Source of the DNA: Oscillospiraceae bacterium
Lineage (GTDB): Bacteria; Bacillota; Clostridia; Oscillospirales; Oscillospiraceae
Reading direction: 5' to 3'
Length of the DNA stretch: 8,594 nt
NCBI GenBank assembly: GCA_017480395.1
Contig: JAFVAS010000190.1
Location: 1-8,594, forward strand
The position numbers were made by a program, and so were the translations under genes. A model generated the notes under the pieces. The model did no database searches. It was given only the letters and a program-made list of their open reading frames with translations, and was not told where the DNA came from. Below, piece after piece: positions 1 to 6,120 of this stretch; position 1 is the first letter of the stretch, and each line of letters starts with the position of its first letter.

Positions 1-1
1 C

Positions 2-919
2 CAGGAGCTCATCACCAACGTGGCCACCGAGCACGGCGGCTACTCCATTTTCACCGGCGTGGGGGAGCGCACCCGGGAGGGCAACGACCTCTGGACGGAG
101 ATGAATGAGTCCGGGGTCATCCAGAAGACCGCCCTGGTCTTTGGTCAGATGAATGAGCCCCCCGGAGCCCGTATGCGGGTGGCCATGAGCGGCCTGACCA
201 TGGCGGAGTATTTCCGCGATCAGGAGCACCAGGACGTGCTGCTGTTCATCGACAACATCTACCGCTTCCTCCAGGCGGGCAGCGAGGTGTCCGCCCTGCT
301 GGGCCGGATGCCCTCCGCCGTGGGTTATCAGCCCACCCTGGCCAACGACATGGGGGAGCTGCAGGAGCGCATCACCTCCACCCGGAGCGGCTCCATCACC
401 TCGGTGCAGGCGGTCTACGTCCCCGCCGACGACCTGACCGACCCCGCCCCGGCCACCACTTTCGCCCATCTGGACGCCACCACCGTCCTCTCCCGTAAGA
501 TCTCCGAGCAGGGCCTCTATCCCGCCGTCGATCCGCTGGAGTCCACCTCCCGCATTCTGGAGGCCGACGTGGTGGGAGAGGAGCACTATCAGGTGGCCCG
601 CCAGGTGCAGGCGGTGCTCCAGCGCTATGAGGAGCTGCAGGACATCATCGCCATCCTGGGCATGGAGGAGCTGGACGAGGAGGACAAGCGCACCGTCAAC
701 CGCGCCCGGAAGATTCAGCGCTTCCTGTCCCAGCCCTTCCACGTGGCGGAGAATTTCACCGGCGTCAAGGGCGTCTTCGTCCCCGTCAAGGACACGGTGG
801 CCGGGTTCAAGGCCATCATCAACGGGGAGATGGACGAGTACCCGGAGGTGGCGTTTTTCAACGTCGGCACCATTGACGACGTCAAGAAGAAGGCTCCGGC
901 CCTGGCCGCCCAGGCGTGA
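2..919 (+). CDS. atpD: F1 ATP synthase subunit beta, 3' part (5' end outside window)
   Basis: Catalytic beta subunit of the F1 sector of ATP synthase, which makes or hydrolyses ATP on the cytoplasmic side of the membrane. The reading frame is open from base 2 and gives 305 residues. The family is usually about 460-470 residues, so the N-terminal third with the P-loop lies upstream. Visible hallmarks (fragment numbering) are GERTRE at 21-26, the Walker B strand LLFID ending at D84, the stretch SALLGRMPSAVGYQPTLA, the ADDLTDPAPATTFAHLDAT segment, and the DELSEED-type lever as EELDEED at about 222-228. A GTG at 20-22 is an internal Val codon, not the start. It is followed after 15 nt by atpC, the normal atp operon order. 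Whether the enzyme couples to H+ or Na+ cannot be read from this subunit. Confidence 0.98.
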   Translation, partial: QELITNVATEHGGYSIFTGVGERTREGNDLWTEMNESGVIQKTALVFGQMNEPPGARMRVAMSGLTMAEYFRDQEHQDVLLFIDNIYRFLQAGSEVSALLGRMPSAVGYQPTLANDMGELQERITSTRSGSITSVQAVYVPADDLTDPAPATTFAHLDATTVLSRKISEQGLYPAVDPLESTSRILEADVVGEEHYQVARQVQAVLQRYEELQDIIAILGMEELDEEDKRTVNRARKIQRFLSQPFHVAENFTGVKGVFVPVKDTVAGFKAIINGEMDEYPEVAFFNVGTIDDVKKKAPALAAQA

Positions 920-934
920 CGTTCGAGGTGAAGA

Positions 935-1342
935 ATGAAGCAATTTACCATGCGAATCTCCGCCATCCAGCGGGATTTTTACACCGGCGTGTGCGAGTCG
1001 CTGGTCTTCACCACCGTGGACGGCATGGTGGGCGTTCTCGCCGGGCATGAGCCCACGGTCTACGCCGTGGAGGCCGGGGAGCTGCGCTTCACCGCCGACG
1101 GGGAGACCCGCATCCTCGCCGTGGGCGAGGGGATCGCCCGGGTTTCGGGGGAGAAGGTCACCATCCTGGTGGACTTTGCCGAGCTGGCCGACGAGATCGA
1201 CGCCATCCGCGCCAGAGAGGAGGCGGAGCGGGCCGAGGCCATCATCCGCGCCAAGGAGGACAGCCGGGCTGTCGCCGGAGCCGAGGCCGCGCTGAGCCGC
1301 GCCCTGGCCCAGATGAAGGTGGTCAGCAAGCTGAAAAAATAA
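935..1342 (+). CDS. atpC: F1 ATP synthase subunit epsilon
   Basis: Epsilon subunit of the ATP synthase central stalk, which joins rotor to c-ring and can inhibit ATP hydrolysis. At 135 residues it has the usual length. The N-terminal beta-sandwich (about 1-85) holds the conserved GHEP at 37-40 where most homologues have GHAP. The C-terminal helical hairpin (about 86-135) is charged and ends in Lys. The segment IDAIRA at 88-93 matches the I(L)DxxRA motif known to bind ATP in Bacillus PS3 epsilon, with Asp89 and Arg92 in the same numbering. The start is ATG 935, preceded by GAGGTG at 925-930. An in-frame ATG at 950 has no better ribosome site. Last gene of the atp operon proper. Confidence 0.96.
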   Translation: MKQFTMRISAIQRDFYTGVCESLVFTTVDGMVGVLAGHEPTVYAVEAGELRFTADGETRILAVGEGIARVSGEKVTILVDFAELADEIDAIRAREEAERAEAIIRAKEDSRAVAGAEAALSRALAQMKVVSKLKK

Positions 1343-1357
1343 CCCCGCAGCGCGGGG
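1343..1357. repeat. Short GC dyad between atpC and the thioesterase gene
   Basis: Perfect inverted repeat CCCCGC-AGC-GCGGGG, starting directly after the atpC stop codon. No T-tract follows, so it is not a convincing terminator. It could serve as an mRNA stability or processing hairpin between the atp genes and the thioesterase gene, but this is inference. Confidence 0.4.
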
Positions 1358-1384
1358 ACGAGACAGGAAAAGGAGTGGATCGCC

Positions 1385-1843
1385 GTGGATCAGCAGCAGG
1401 ATATGGAACAGGCCCTCTCGACCTTTATCGAGCGGTTGGGCCGGGAGGCCCCGGACACCTTCTCCGGGCAGATCCGGCCCAAGCTGGTCTCCTGTGACGC
1501 GGCAAAAAAGAGCCTGGTCTTCTCGCTGGAGACCCAGGCCTGGATGCGCAACCCCGGCGGGGCGGTTCACGGCGGCGTCATTGCGGAGATCATCAGCATG
1601 GCCGTCAACGCCCTGGCCTGGTACTGCGCCGGGCAGCGGCACAATCCCGCCATCTCCATCCAGCTCTCCTATCCCCGTCCCGGCCTGATCGGGCCGGAGA
1701 TCTTTGTCCGGGCCACCGCCATCCACGCCGGGCGCACCATCGCCTATACTGAGGCGGCCGCCTGGCAGCAGGATCGGGAGGATCGGCCCTTCGCCGTGGG
1801 CACCGGCGTGCACTACATCGCCATGGCCCTGGACGAGGACTGA
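1385..1843 (+). CDS. PaaI/THEM2-like hotdog-fold thioesterase
   Basis: Probable acyl-CoA thioesterase of the hotdog superfamily, 152 residues, cytoplasmic; substrate unknown. The start is GTG 1385, chosen because AGGAG at 1371-1375 sits 9 nt upstream; an ATG at 1403 is a weaker alternative. The core helix region reads NPGGAVHGG at 56-64, matching the N-x5-HGG signature. A strand ISIQLSYPRPGLIGP follows at about 90-104, typical of the family. The catalytic acid normally seven residues after HGG (Asp in PaaI/THEM2, Glu in the EntH type) is Ser71 here; the nearest acidic residue is Glu68. The enzyme may therefore use another residue, or bind ligands without the usual chemistry. It lies 42 nt after atpC on the same strand with no clear terminator between, so it is probably transcribed with the atp operon. 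Family call firm, activity uncertain. Confidence 0.82.
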   Translation: MDQQQDMEQALSTFIERLGREAPDTFSGQIRPKLVSCDAAKKSLVFSLETQAWMRNPGGAVHGGVIAEIISMAVNALAWYCAGQRHNPAISIQLSYPRPGLIGPEIFVRATAIHAGRTIAYTEAAAWQQDREDRPFAVGTGVHYIAMALDED

Positions 1844-1880
1844 TTTACGTTACGATAAAAATGCCGAGCTACCACACATA

Positions 1881-1914
1881 AAGGCCCGAAACCAGATGGT
1901 TTCGGGCCTTTTTT
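1881..1914 (+). terminator. Rho-independent terminator closing the atp-thioesterase unit
   Basis: Perfect 13-bp stem (AAGGCCCGAAACC / GGTTTCGGGCCTT) with a 4-nt loop AGAT, followed by a run of T. It lies 38 nt after the thioesterase stop. Read on the minus strand the stem is followed only by TTTATG, so it may also weakly end the convergent lipoprotein transcript. Confidence 0.92.
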
Positions 1915-1926
1915 GTTTGACTGAAA

Positions 1927-3312
1927 TTATCCTGCAAAGACCAGACCTTCGAATACCTCCTCGTCGGACACGGCGGAGCTGCCGTTTCGCAGGGTGGAGA
2001 ACTCCTCGAAATAGGCCCAGCCGGTGGTGCCGTCGGCGCAGCGGATCTGCACCCAATGGGCCCCGTCGGTCAGCGGGAAGGCCAGCGGGGAGGGGGAGGG
2101 CTCCAGGGTCAGGGTGGCGCTGTCCAGATCGTGCTCCTGATAGACGGTCAGGGGCTGCTTCAGCGTGATCGGGCTCCAGGGGGCATCGGGGGCGAAGAAC
2201 TCGCCCTCCAGCGGGGCCATGACGCCGTCCGCCAGCACGAAGGTGCGCACCCCGCGCCAGGTCTGCATCACGTTCAGGTGGTCGGAGGCCTTCAGGGATC
2301 CGTCTCCGGTGTAGGTGGTGCCCGCGCTGTCCGGGAAGCTGGGGACGTAGCCCAGATAAGTCAGGCCGCCGTTGGCGTAGTCGAAGAGCTGGGTGGTCAG
2401 CCAGTCGTTGTCCCCCCAGTTGGTGAGGGCCAGCTCCAGCTTGCCGTCGGAGGCGTCCAGATCGACGAGGAAGTAGAAGGGGGTGTCCGGGCTCTCCATC
2501 CAGAAGCCAAAGGGCTCCATGGGATTCTCCGCGTCGGAGTCAAGCATGGGCTGTCCATTGACGGTCAGGGTGGTGATGGCGGCGTCGGACCAGAGGCCCA
2601 TCTCATCCGGGGCGGCGGGGATCACGTCGTAAAAGATCTCCTCCTCCGTGCCGTCGCCGTCCAGGTCGGCCCGGCAGGGCGCGCCGATGGTCACCGGCAT
2701 CACATAGCCGTTCTCGGCGCAGGGAAGCAGGGGAGTGGCGGAGATCTCCGCGATCAGGGTGCCCGCCCCGTCCGCCATCGGGTCGCCGGTGAAGGCGTTG
2801 ACGGAGCAGACGACGTAGACCGACTGCCCCGCCTCCAGCGCCACCTGGACGGAATAATTGTCATTCCCCATGCTGCCCAGGTCGGCGATCACGGGCCGAT
2901 ACGCCTGGTTCAGGTAGCGCCAGCTGTCCTCAAAGGGCGCATCCAGGGCGTAGACCGTCCAGGCGACGGGGTCATGGGAGTAGTCGAAGCCGGGATTTCC
3001 GGCGGTGAAGGTGTAGACCCCGCTCTCTTCCACCGTGAAGGAGCAGGCGTCGTCATAGCAGTCCTGGTTGGCCAGGGTCAGGTGGAAGGGACTGGCCGCG
3101 GGCGTCTCGGTTTCCGGTTCTGCGGGCTCCGTCGTCTCGGTCGGCTCCTCCGGTGTGCTGGCCTCCGGTGTGCTGGCCGCCGGGGCGCTGACGGCGGGGG
3201 CCTGTTCGGAGGGAGTAGAATCGGCTCCGGCGCTGGGAACCGGGGACGCGCCGCACCCGGCGCAGACGCCCAGCAGAAGCAGGGCCAGCAGCAGGGGAAC
3301 AATCTTTTTCAT
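1927..3312 (-). CDS. Secreted lipoprotein with acidic Thr/Pro linker, FG-GAP/VCBS-like segments and SH3-like C-terminus
   Basis: Surface lipoprotein of unknown role, 461 residues from the chosen start. ATG 3312 is preferred because AGGAG (3321-3325) stands 8 nt upstream; the GTG three codons earlier overlaps that ribosome site. Residues 1-20 are a type II signal peptide (KK, a run of Leu, then CAGC), so Cys20 is the likely lipidated residue. Residues 21-74 form a Ser/Thr/Pro/Glu-rich spacer with a tandem STPEA/STPEE repeat. Residues 216-222 read DLDGDGT, a calcium-loop or FG-GAP-like motif, and DLDASDG at 284-290 echoes it. The end (about 385-440) has an SH3b-like ring of strands with HWVQIRCADGTTGWAYFEEF at 419-438. 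Similar lipoproteins are common in gut Clostridia. It has its own promoter and no same-strand gene after it. Binding or cell-wall attachment is a guess. Confidence 0.85.
   Translation of the reverse strand: MKKIVPLLLALLLLGVCAGCGASPVPSAGADSTPSEQAPAVSAPAASTPEASTPEEPTETTEPAEPETETPAASPFHLTLANQDCYDDACSFTVEESGVYTFTAGNPGFDYSHDPVAWTVYALDAPFEDSWRYLNQAYRPVIADLGSMGNDNYSVQVALEAGQSVYVVCSVNAFTGDPMADGAGTLIAEISATPLLPCAENGYVMPVTIGAPCRADLDGDGTEEEIFYDVIPAAPDEMGLWSDAAITTLTVNGQPMLDSDAENPMEPFGFWMESPDTPFYFLVDLDASDGKLELALTNWGDNDWLTTQLFDYANGGLTYLGYVPSFPDSAGTTYTGDGSLKASDHLNVMQTWRGVRTFVLADGVMAPLEGEFFAPDAPWSPITLKQPLTVYQEHDLDSATLTLEPSPSPLAFPLTDGAHWVQIRCADGTTGWAYFEEFSTLRNGSSAVSDEEVFEGLVFAG
3149..3178. repeat. Tandem 15-bp repeat, two perfect copies
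   Basis: Two adjacent identical copies of TCCGGTGTGCTGGCC inside the lipoprotein gene. They encode the repeated pentapeptide (STPEA/STPEE on the minus strand) of the extracellular linker. Such in-frame repeats can expand or contract by slippage without breaking the frame. Confidence 0.85.
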
Positions 3313-3320
3313 AGAAAACA

Positions 3321-3325
3321 CTCCT
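3321..3325 (-). promoter_or_regulatory. Ribosome binding site that sets the lipoprotein start
   Basis: AGGAG on the minus strand, 8 nt before ATG 3312. The upstream in-frame GTG (3321-3319) overlaps the site itself and would have no ribosome site of its own, so ATG 3312 is the start. Confidence 0.75.
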
Positions 3326-3365
3326 TTTCTCGGTAGGTTGAGATCTCTCCGTGCCTTGCATCTAT

Positions 3366-3395
3366 ATTGTAAATTTGATTCGGAGTGAAAATCAA
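3366..3395 (-). promoter_or_regulatory. Likely sigma-A-type promoter of the lipoprotein gene
   Basis: On the minus strand, TTGATT (3395-3390) and TACAAT (3371-3366) are 18 nt apart. They match the -35 and -10 consensus at 4 and 5 of 6 bases. This gives a start site near 3359 and a leader of about 47 nt. The promoter lies within an imperfect inverted repeat listed separately. Confidence 0.5.
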
Positions 3396-3402
3396 TTTAC
3401 AA
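3367..3402. repeat. Imperfect inverted repeat spanning the lipoprotein promoter
   Basis: TTGTAAATTTGAT (3367-3379) pairs with ATCAATTTACAA (3391-3402), twelve pairs with one extra T in the left arm and an 11-nt centre. The left arm covers most of the -10 element and the right arm most of the -35, so a dimeric regulator bound here would block the promoter. It could instead act as a weak AT-rich hairpin after the Nudix gene, but no U-tract follows on that strand. Confidence 0.5.
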
Positions 3403-3416
3403 ATTGGTAAAGAAGC

Positions 3417-3911
3417 TTAAGAATCCATGAAGAAGGGCGGCCGGAGCGCCTGACCGTTCAGCACGGCGGAGACCAGGGTGTCCCCGGTATAGACCAGCTT
3501 GAGGGAGAAGAAGGGGACGCGCTCATCCAGCAGGCGCAGGAAGATTTTATCCCCCTCCCAGATGTTTTTGCGCAGCAGCGCCTGCTTGTCCACCCACTCC
3601 AGCACCCCCTCGTCGCAGGGCTTGATGGTGCCGGAGAAGGCGTCGCTCCAAAACAGGTGCATATACTCGGTGCCCCATTCGTCGGAGACGAAGGTGACGA
3701 TGCCCCGGTACTCCCAGCGCTCCATGGTCAGGCCGGTCTCCTCCCGCACCTCCCGCAGGGCGCACTCCTCCGGGCTCTCGCCCGGCTCGAACTTTCCGCC
3801 GGGGCCGATCCATTTGTCCTGGTTTTCGTCGTGTTCCTTCTTGACCCGATGGAGCATCAGGTATGCCCCGTCCCGCTCCAGATGGCACAGGGTTGTGTTT
3901 CTCACGTCCAT
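3417..3911 (-). CDS. Nudix hydrolase (MutT/8-oxo-dGTP diphosphatase-like)
   Basis: Nucleoside-diphosphate-X hydrolase, 164 residues, cytoplasmic, Mg2+-dependent by family. The Nudix box is complete at 39-61: Gly39, Glu45, Arg53-Glu54-Val55, Glu57-Glu58, Gly60-Leu61 (pattern GX5EX7REUXEEXGU). A tail follows with EWVDKQALLRKNIWEGD, typical of MutT-like 8-oxo-dGTP diphosphatases of Firmicutes. Substrate is not certain: the MutT-like tail supports oxidised dGTP, but other nucleotides are possible. The start at ATG 3911 is chosen over an in-frame ATG at 3926 because GGAGGG (3916-3922 region) lies 5 nt before 3911 and inside codons 2-3 of the longer version. It is on the same strand as the lipoprotein gene but 104 nt away, with separate promoters likely. 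Confidence 0.92.
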   Translation of the reverse strand: MDVRNTTLCHLERDGAYLMLHRVKKEHDENQDKWIGPGGKFEPGESPEECALREVREETGLTMERWEYRGIVTFVSDEWGTEYMHLFWSDAFSGTIKPCDEGVLEWVDKQALLRKNIWEGDKIFLRLLDERVPFFSLKLVYTGDTLVSAVLNGQALRPPFFMDS

Positions 3912-3935
3912 AGTGTCCCTCCACATTTTTTCTCC

Positions 3936-3964
3936 ATGCTACCATGTTCCGCCCCGGGAGGCAA
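3936..3964 (-). promoter_or_regulatory. Possible promoter of the Nudix gene
   Basis: Minus strand TTGCCT (3964-3959), a 17-nt spacer and TAGCAT (3941-3936), each 4 of 6 matches to consensus. It would start transcription near 3929, about 18 nt before the start codon. It lies just after the terminator of the upstream secreted-protein gene, as expected for an independent unit. Confidence 0.35.
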
Positions 3965-3980
3965 TGCGCTCCAGGCGGAG

Positions 3981-4015
3981 AAAACCCGGCCGGGCGAGAA
4001 GCCGGGCCGGGTTTT
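3981..4015 (-). terminator. Intrinsic terminator after the small secreted protein gene
   Basis: Stem AAAACCCGGCC / GGCCGGGTTTT with an inner GGC-GAGAA-GCC hairpin and one G-G mismatch. It lies 7 nt past the stop of the minus-strand gene ending at 4023. A/T runs on both flanks make it a bidirectional type; on the minus strand the stem ends in TTTT. Confidence 0.8.
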
Positions 4016-4022
4016 TGTGGAA

Positions 4023-4445
4023 TCAGTAATACTTGATGTAGGAGGCCTTCCAGTTGCTCCCCAGGCGGGTGCCGTCGGCCTTGAAGGTGTTGGCGGAGGA
4101 GTACACGCGGTAATAGTACCCGGAGGACACGGAATACTGCTTGCTCAGCGACGGGGAGCTTCCCCGGGCGGCATCCCAGGTTTTAATGGTGGTCCAGGTT
4201 TTCTGGTCGGTGCTGCGCTGGAGCCTCATGGTCAGCGCCACGGAGTAGCCGCTGTTGGAGACCACCGCTGCGGACTCGCAATAGGCTGTGCCCGAGGAGA
4301 TGGACAGCGTCGTGGCGAAGGAGGAGAGCCCGGAGAGCTGGGGCGAGGCGACGCCGTCATCCTTCTGGGCGGCGAAGGCGGTGGGGATCATCAGGCAGAC
4401 GATCAGGAGCAGTACGCAGAGCTTGGGGATTGGCTGTTTTTTCAT
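4023..4445 (-). CDS. Small secreted protein of unknown function (DUF6147-like impression)
   Basis: 140-residue exported protein without a recognised enzyme motif. Residues 1-25 are a Sec signal peptide: KK at 2-3, a hydrophobic core VLLLIVCLMI at 11-20, and the cleavage site AFA-A after residue 25. The mature part is Ser/Thr/Tyr-rich and looks all-beta, with LTMRLQRSTDQKTWTTIKTW at 71-90 and GYYYRVYSSANTF at 109-121. From memory it resembles short secreted proteins of Clostridia grouped as DUF6147; this was not checked. ATG 4445 has GGAGGT 6 nt upstream. It lies 84 nt after the anti-sigma-like gene on the same strand. No good sigma-A promoter was seen in that gap, so co-transcription or control by the neighbouring sigma factor is possible. 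Confidence 0.8.
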   Translation of the reverse strand: MKKQPIPKLCVLLLIVCLMIPTAFAAQKDDGVASPQLSGLSSFATTLSISSGTAYCESAAVVSNSGYSVALTMRLQRSTDQKTWTTIKTWDAARGSSPSLSKQYSVSSGYYYRVYSSANTFKADGTRLGSNWKASYIKYY

Positions 4446-4529
4446 GGGAATACCTCCGATGTATAGCGTCAGGGAACCAAGGGGCCCCTGCCTGCCTATG
4501 ATACCGCGCTATTCCCCGCGAAAAAAAGA

Positions 4530-5270
4530 TTATTCTGTCGAGTGAATGGAAATTTGCTCGATCAGGGACAGGGCCTCCTCCCGGCTCAGGCCGGTGCAGA
4601 ACAGACGGACAAAGGCGACCTGATCCAGGTCGGCGTAGGCGATGTTCCAGCACCCGTCCTTTTCGATCAGGATGCCGTCGTGGCCGTTGATCTGAACGCG
4701 CTCGATGTAATCTGCGTCCTGTGAATCCATTGAGAGGGCGGTGTCATTGCCGAAGTAGACGGTCATATTGATCATCTCATTCTCCGGGCTGAACGCCTCC
4801 AGGGTAACATGGAATTTCGTGGCCTCCTGCAGCGTGGGGGTATATCCCTCCGGCAGTGCGGGGAAGGAGCAGCTGCCCAGCTGGATTTCCTCGTCCGGCG
4901 TGACGAAGGAGAGATCGGCGGAGACACTCGTCACCCGAACCAGCCAACTCAGCGCCCCGCGCTGGACGGTGGGACTGACGGCAAAGGCGGTGGTAAACAT
5001 CAGGGCAAGGACAAGGGCGACGATGGCGACCTTGCAGGCGATGCCATAGGCTGTCCGCCCGATCCTGCTCCGCCGCTGCGCACCGTAGGCGCGGCGGATC
5101 GTATCCAGACCCCGCTGATAGGACTGCTCCGGGACGGCAAAGGCAGGGTCGCGCTTCAACTGCTGGTTCCGCTCCCAGAGCTGCCGGCCCTCCTGCTCCG
5201 CAAAATCCGCCATGAGCAGCGCGAAAATGGCGTCCTCGCAGGCTTCGTATAGTTCCTCACGTCTTGTCAT
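4530..5270 (-). CDS. Probable membrane-bound anti-sigma factor (DUF4367-like)
   Basis: 246 residues with one membrane segment at about 76-97 (ending LALMFTTAFAV). A charged cytoplasmic N-terminus (1-75) could bind the sigma factor, and the extracytoplasmic part is about 150 residues. The C-terminal part (about 170-243: VQINGHDGILIEKDG, WNIAYADLDQVAFVRLF, LSREEALSLIEQI) has the shape of the DUF4367 domain often found in proteins paired with sigma-70-family factors in Clostridia. No zinc-binding HxxxCxxC motif is present in the N-terminus, so it is not a classical ZAS-type anti-sigma. Its ribosome site AGGAGG (5279-5284) lies inside the last codons of the sigma gene, and its ATG is 3 nt past that stop, so translation is very likely coupled. 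The anti-sigma role is inferred from this pairing. Confidence 0.8.
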   Translation of the reverse strand: MTRREELYEACEDAIFALLMADFAEQEGRQLWERNQQLKRDPAFAVPEQSYQRGLDTIRRAYGAQRRSRIGRTAYGIACKVAIVALVLALMFTTAFAVSPTVQRGALSWLVRVTSVSADLSFVTPDEEIQLGSCSFPALPEGYTPTLQEATKFHVTLEAFSPENEMINMTVYFGNDTALSMDSQDADYIERVQINGHDGILIEKDGCWNIAYADLDQVAFVRLFCTGLSREEALSLIEQISIHSTE

Positions 5271-5273
5271 GCT

Positions 5274-5831
5274 TCAATCCTCCTGTTGTGCGGCCAGGGT
5301 GACCGCCTTGCGCCGCACTCGGGTCAGCTTCATGCGGATGCTGTCGGGACGGCATCCGAGGGATGCGGCAAGCTCTGCGTCGGAGTACCCGATGACGTAC
5401 TTTCCCTTCAGCAGAAACTGCTCCTCCTCCGAGAGCTGGGACCAGACCAGCGCCATCACATCCTGCCTGTGGAGGGTGGTCAGCAGATCCTCGATGGACG
5501 ACTCGTCCACGATGCGGTCCATCTCCGGGTTGTCCTCCAGCGGAGCGAGATGCCGTTCCTTGCGCACATTCGCCGTAATCAGGTTGAAGCAGGTGTTCCG
5601 AACCGTCGTGACCAGATAGGAGAGCAGCGCATAATGACTCATCGTGCGCAGCTTCCCGGCGTGGTGGATCAGATGCTCCATACTGGCCTGAACCGCGTCC
5701 TCCCGATCCGCCTGATTGGGCAGATATTTCTTGGCGGTGGCGAACATGAGCAGGTAATAATCCTTATAGAGTTGGGTGAGAAACGCCTGATCGTCCGGGT
5801 CATCCAGGGTGGAGAGCAGGTAGGTCAGCAT
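5274..5831 (-). CDS. ECF-like sigma-70 family RNA polymerase sigma factor
   Basis: Alternative sigma factor of 185 residues containing regions 2 and 4 only. Region 2 spans about 17-88, with LYKDYYLLMFATAKKYL at 21-37, DREDAVQASMEHLI at 42-55 and SYLVTTVRNTCFNLI at 71-85. Region 4 spans about 127-180, with LSEEEQFLLKGKYVIGYSD and the recognition helix area AASLGCRPDSIRMKLTRVRRK. The start is ATG 5831 with AGAGG (5839-5843) 7 nt upstream. A longer version from 5948 would overlap the promoter and lacks family similarity in its extra 39 residues. It is directly followed by the coupled membrane anti-sigma gene. Its target promoters cannot be read from the window; the adjacent small secreted protein is a candidate target. 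Confidence 0.92.
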   Translation of the reverse strand: MLTYLLSTLDDPDDQAFLTQLYKDYYLLMFATAKKYLPNQADREDAVQASMEHLIHHAGKLRTMSHYALLSYLVTTVRNTCFNLITANVRKERHLAPLEDNPEMDRIVDESSIEDLLTTLHRQDVMALVWSQLSEEEQFLLKGKYVIGYSDAELAASLGCRPDSIRMKLTRVRRKAVTLAAQQED

Positions 5832-5919
5832 CCGGTTGCCTCTTTTCTCTATCAAATAAAACAGTGTGGAAGGGGAAAACGCAACGCCCGTCCGCGGCGG
5901 AAAAGGCGTAGCAGAGTAG

Positions 5920-5948
5920 ATTTTGGACGATTTTACACGATTTGTCAA
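5920..5948 (-). promoter_or_regulatory. Likely sigma-A promoter of the sigma/anti-sigma operon
   Basis: On the minus strand a perfect -35 TTGACA (5948-5943), a 17-nt spacer and CAAAAT (5925-5920, 4 of 6). This predicts a start near 5913 and an 82-nt leader. A second, weaker pair lies further upstream (TTGACA at 6028-6023 and TTTTAA at 6006-6001, 16 nt apart). Confidence 0.55.
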
Positions 5949-6075
5949 GTATAAACTGCAAAAGTCTTACCGTCGGGACGGGGAGGAAAAACGGCACGGC
6001 TTAAAATGGAGTGTGCTTCTGTTGTCAACGTGCGGCACATTGGAATGATCTGGTCACGCCATCGGTTAACTTTGG

Positions 6076-6089
6076 TTGATAAAAATCAA
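6076..6089. promoter_or_regulatory. FNR/CRP-family-type operator, exact TTGAT-N4-ATCAA
   Basis: TTGATAAAAATCAA is a perfect 14-bp dyad identical to the classical FNR half-site arrangement. A -10-like TAATAT at 6115-6120 (or TAAAAT at 6109-6114) with no good -35 lies downstream. It would place the dyad about 38-45 bases before the transcript start, close to the class II activator position. No CRP/FNR regulator gene is in the window, so binding is inference. Confidence 0.45.
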
Positions 6090-6120
6090 GAAATGAGCCA
6101 ATTGTCGGTAAAATTAATAT

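Noticed and set aside
1343..1357. CCCCGC-AGC-GCGGGG as a terminator after atpC
   Set aside because: Six-bp stem, 3-nt loop and no T-tract; more likely the thioesterase gene is read through.
2056..3336. 426-residue open frame on the plus strand opposite the lipoprotein gene
   Set aside because: Gly/Val/Arg-rich composition typical of a GC-rich antisense shadow. The minus-strand frame has a signal peptide, lipobox, ribosome site and promoter.
3657..4466. 269-residue plus-strand open frame across the Nudix and small secreted protein genes
   Set aside because: It runs through a strong terminator and two well-supported minus-strand genes and has no recognisable domain.
4500..4528. CGCG/CGCG hairpin next to a run of seven A after the anti-sigma gene as a terminator
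   Set aside because: On the minus strand the U-run precedes rather than follows the stem, and the stem is only four bp.
5832..5948. 39-codon N-terminal extension of the sigma factor
   Set aside because: It overlaps the TTGACA promoter and has no similarity to the family. ATG 5831 has a proper ribosome site.
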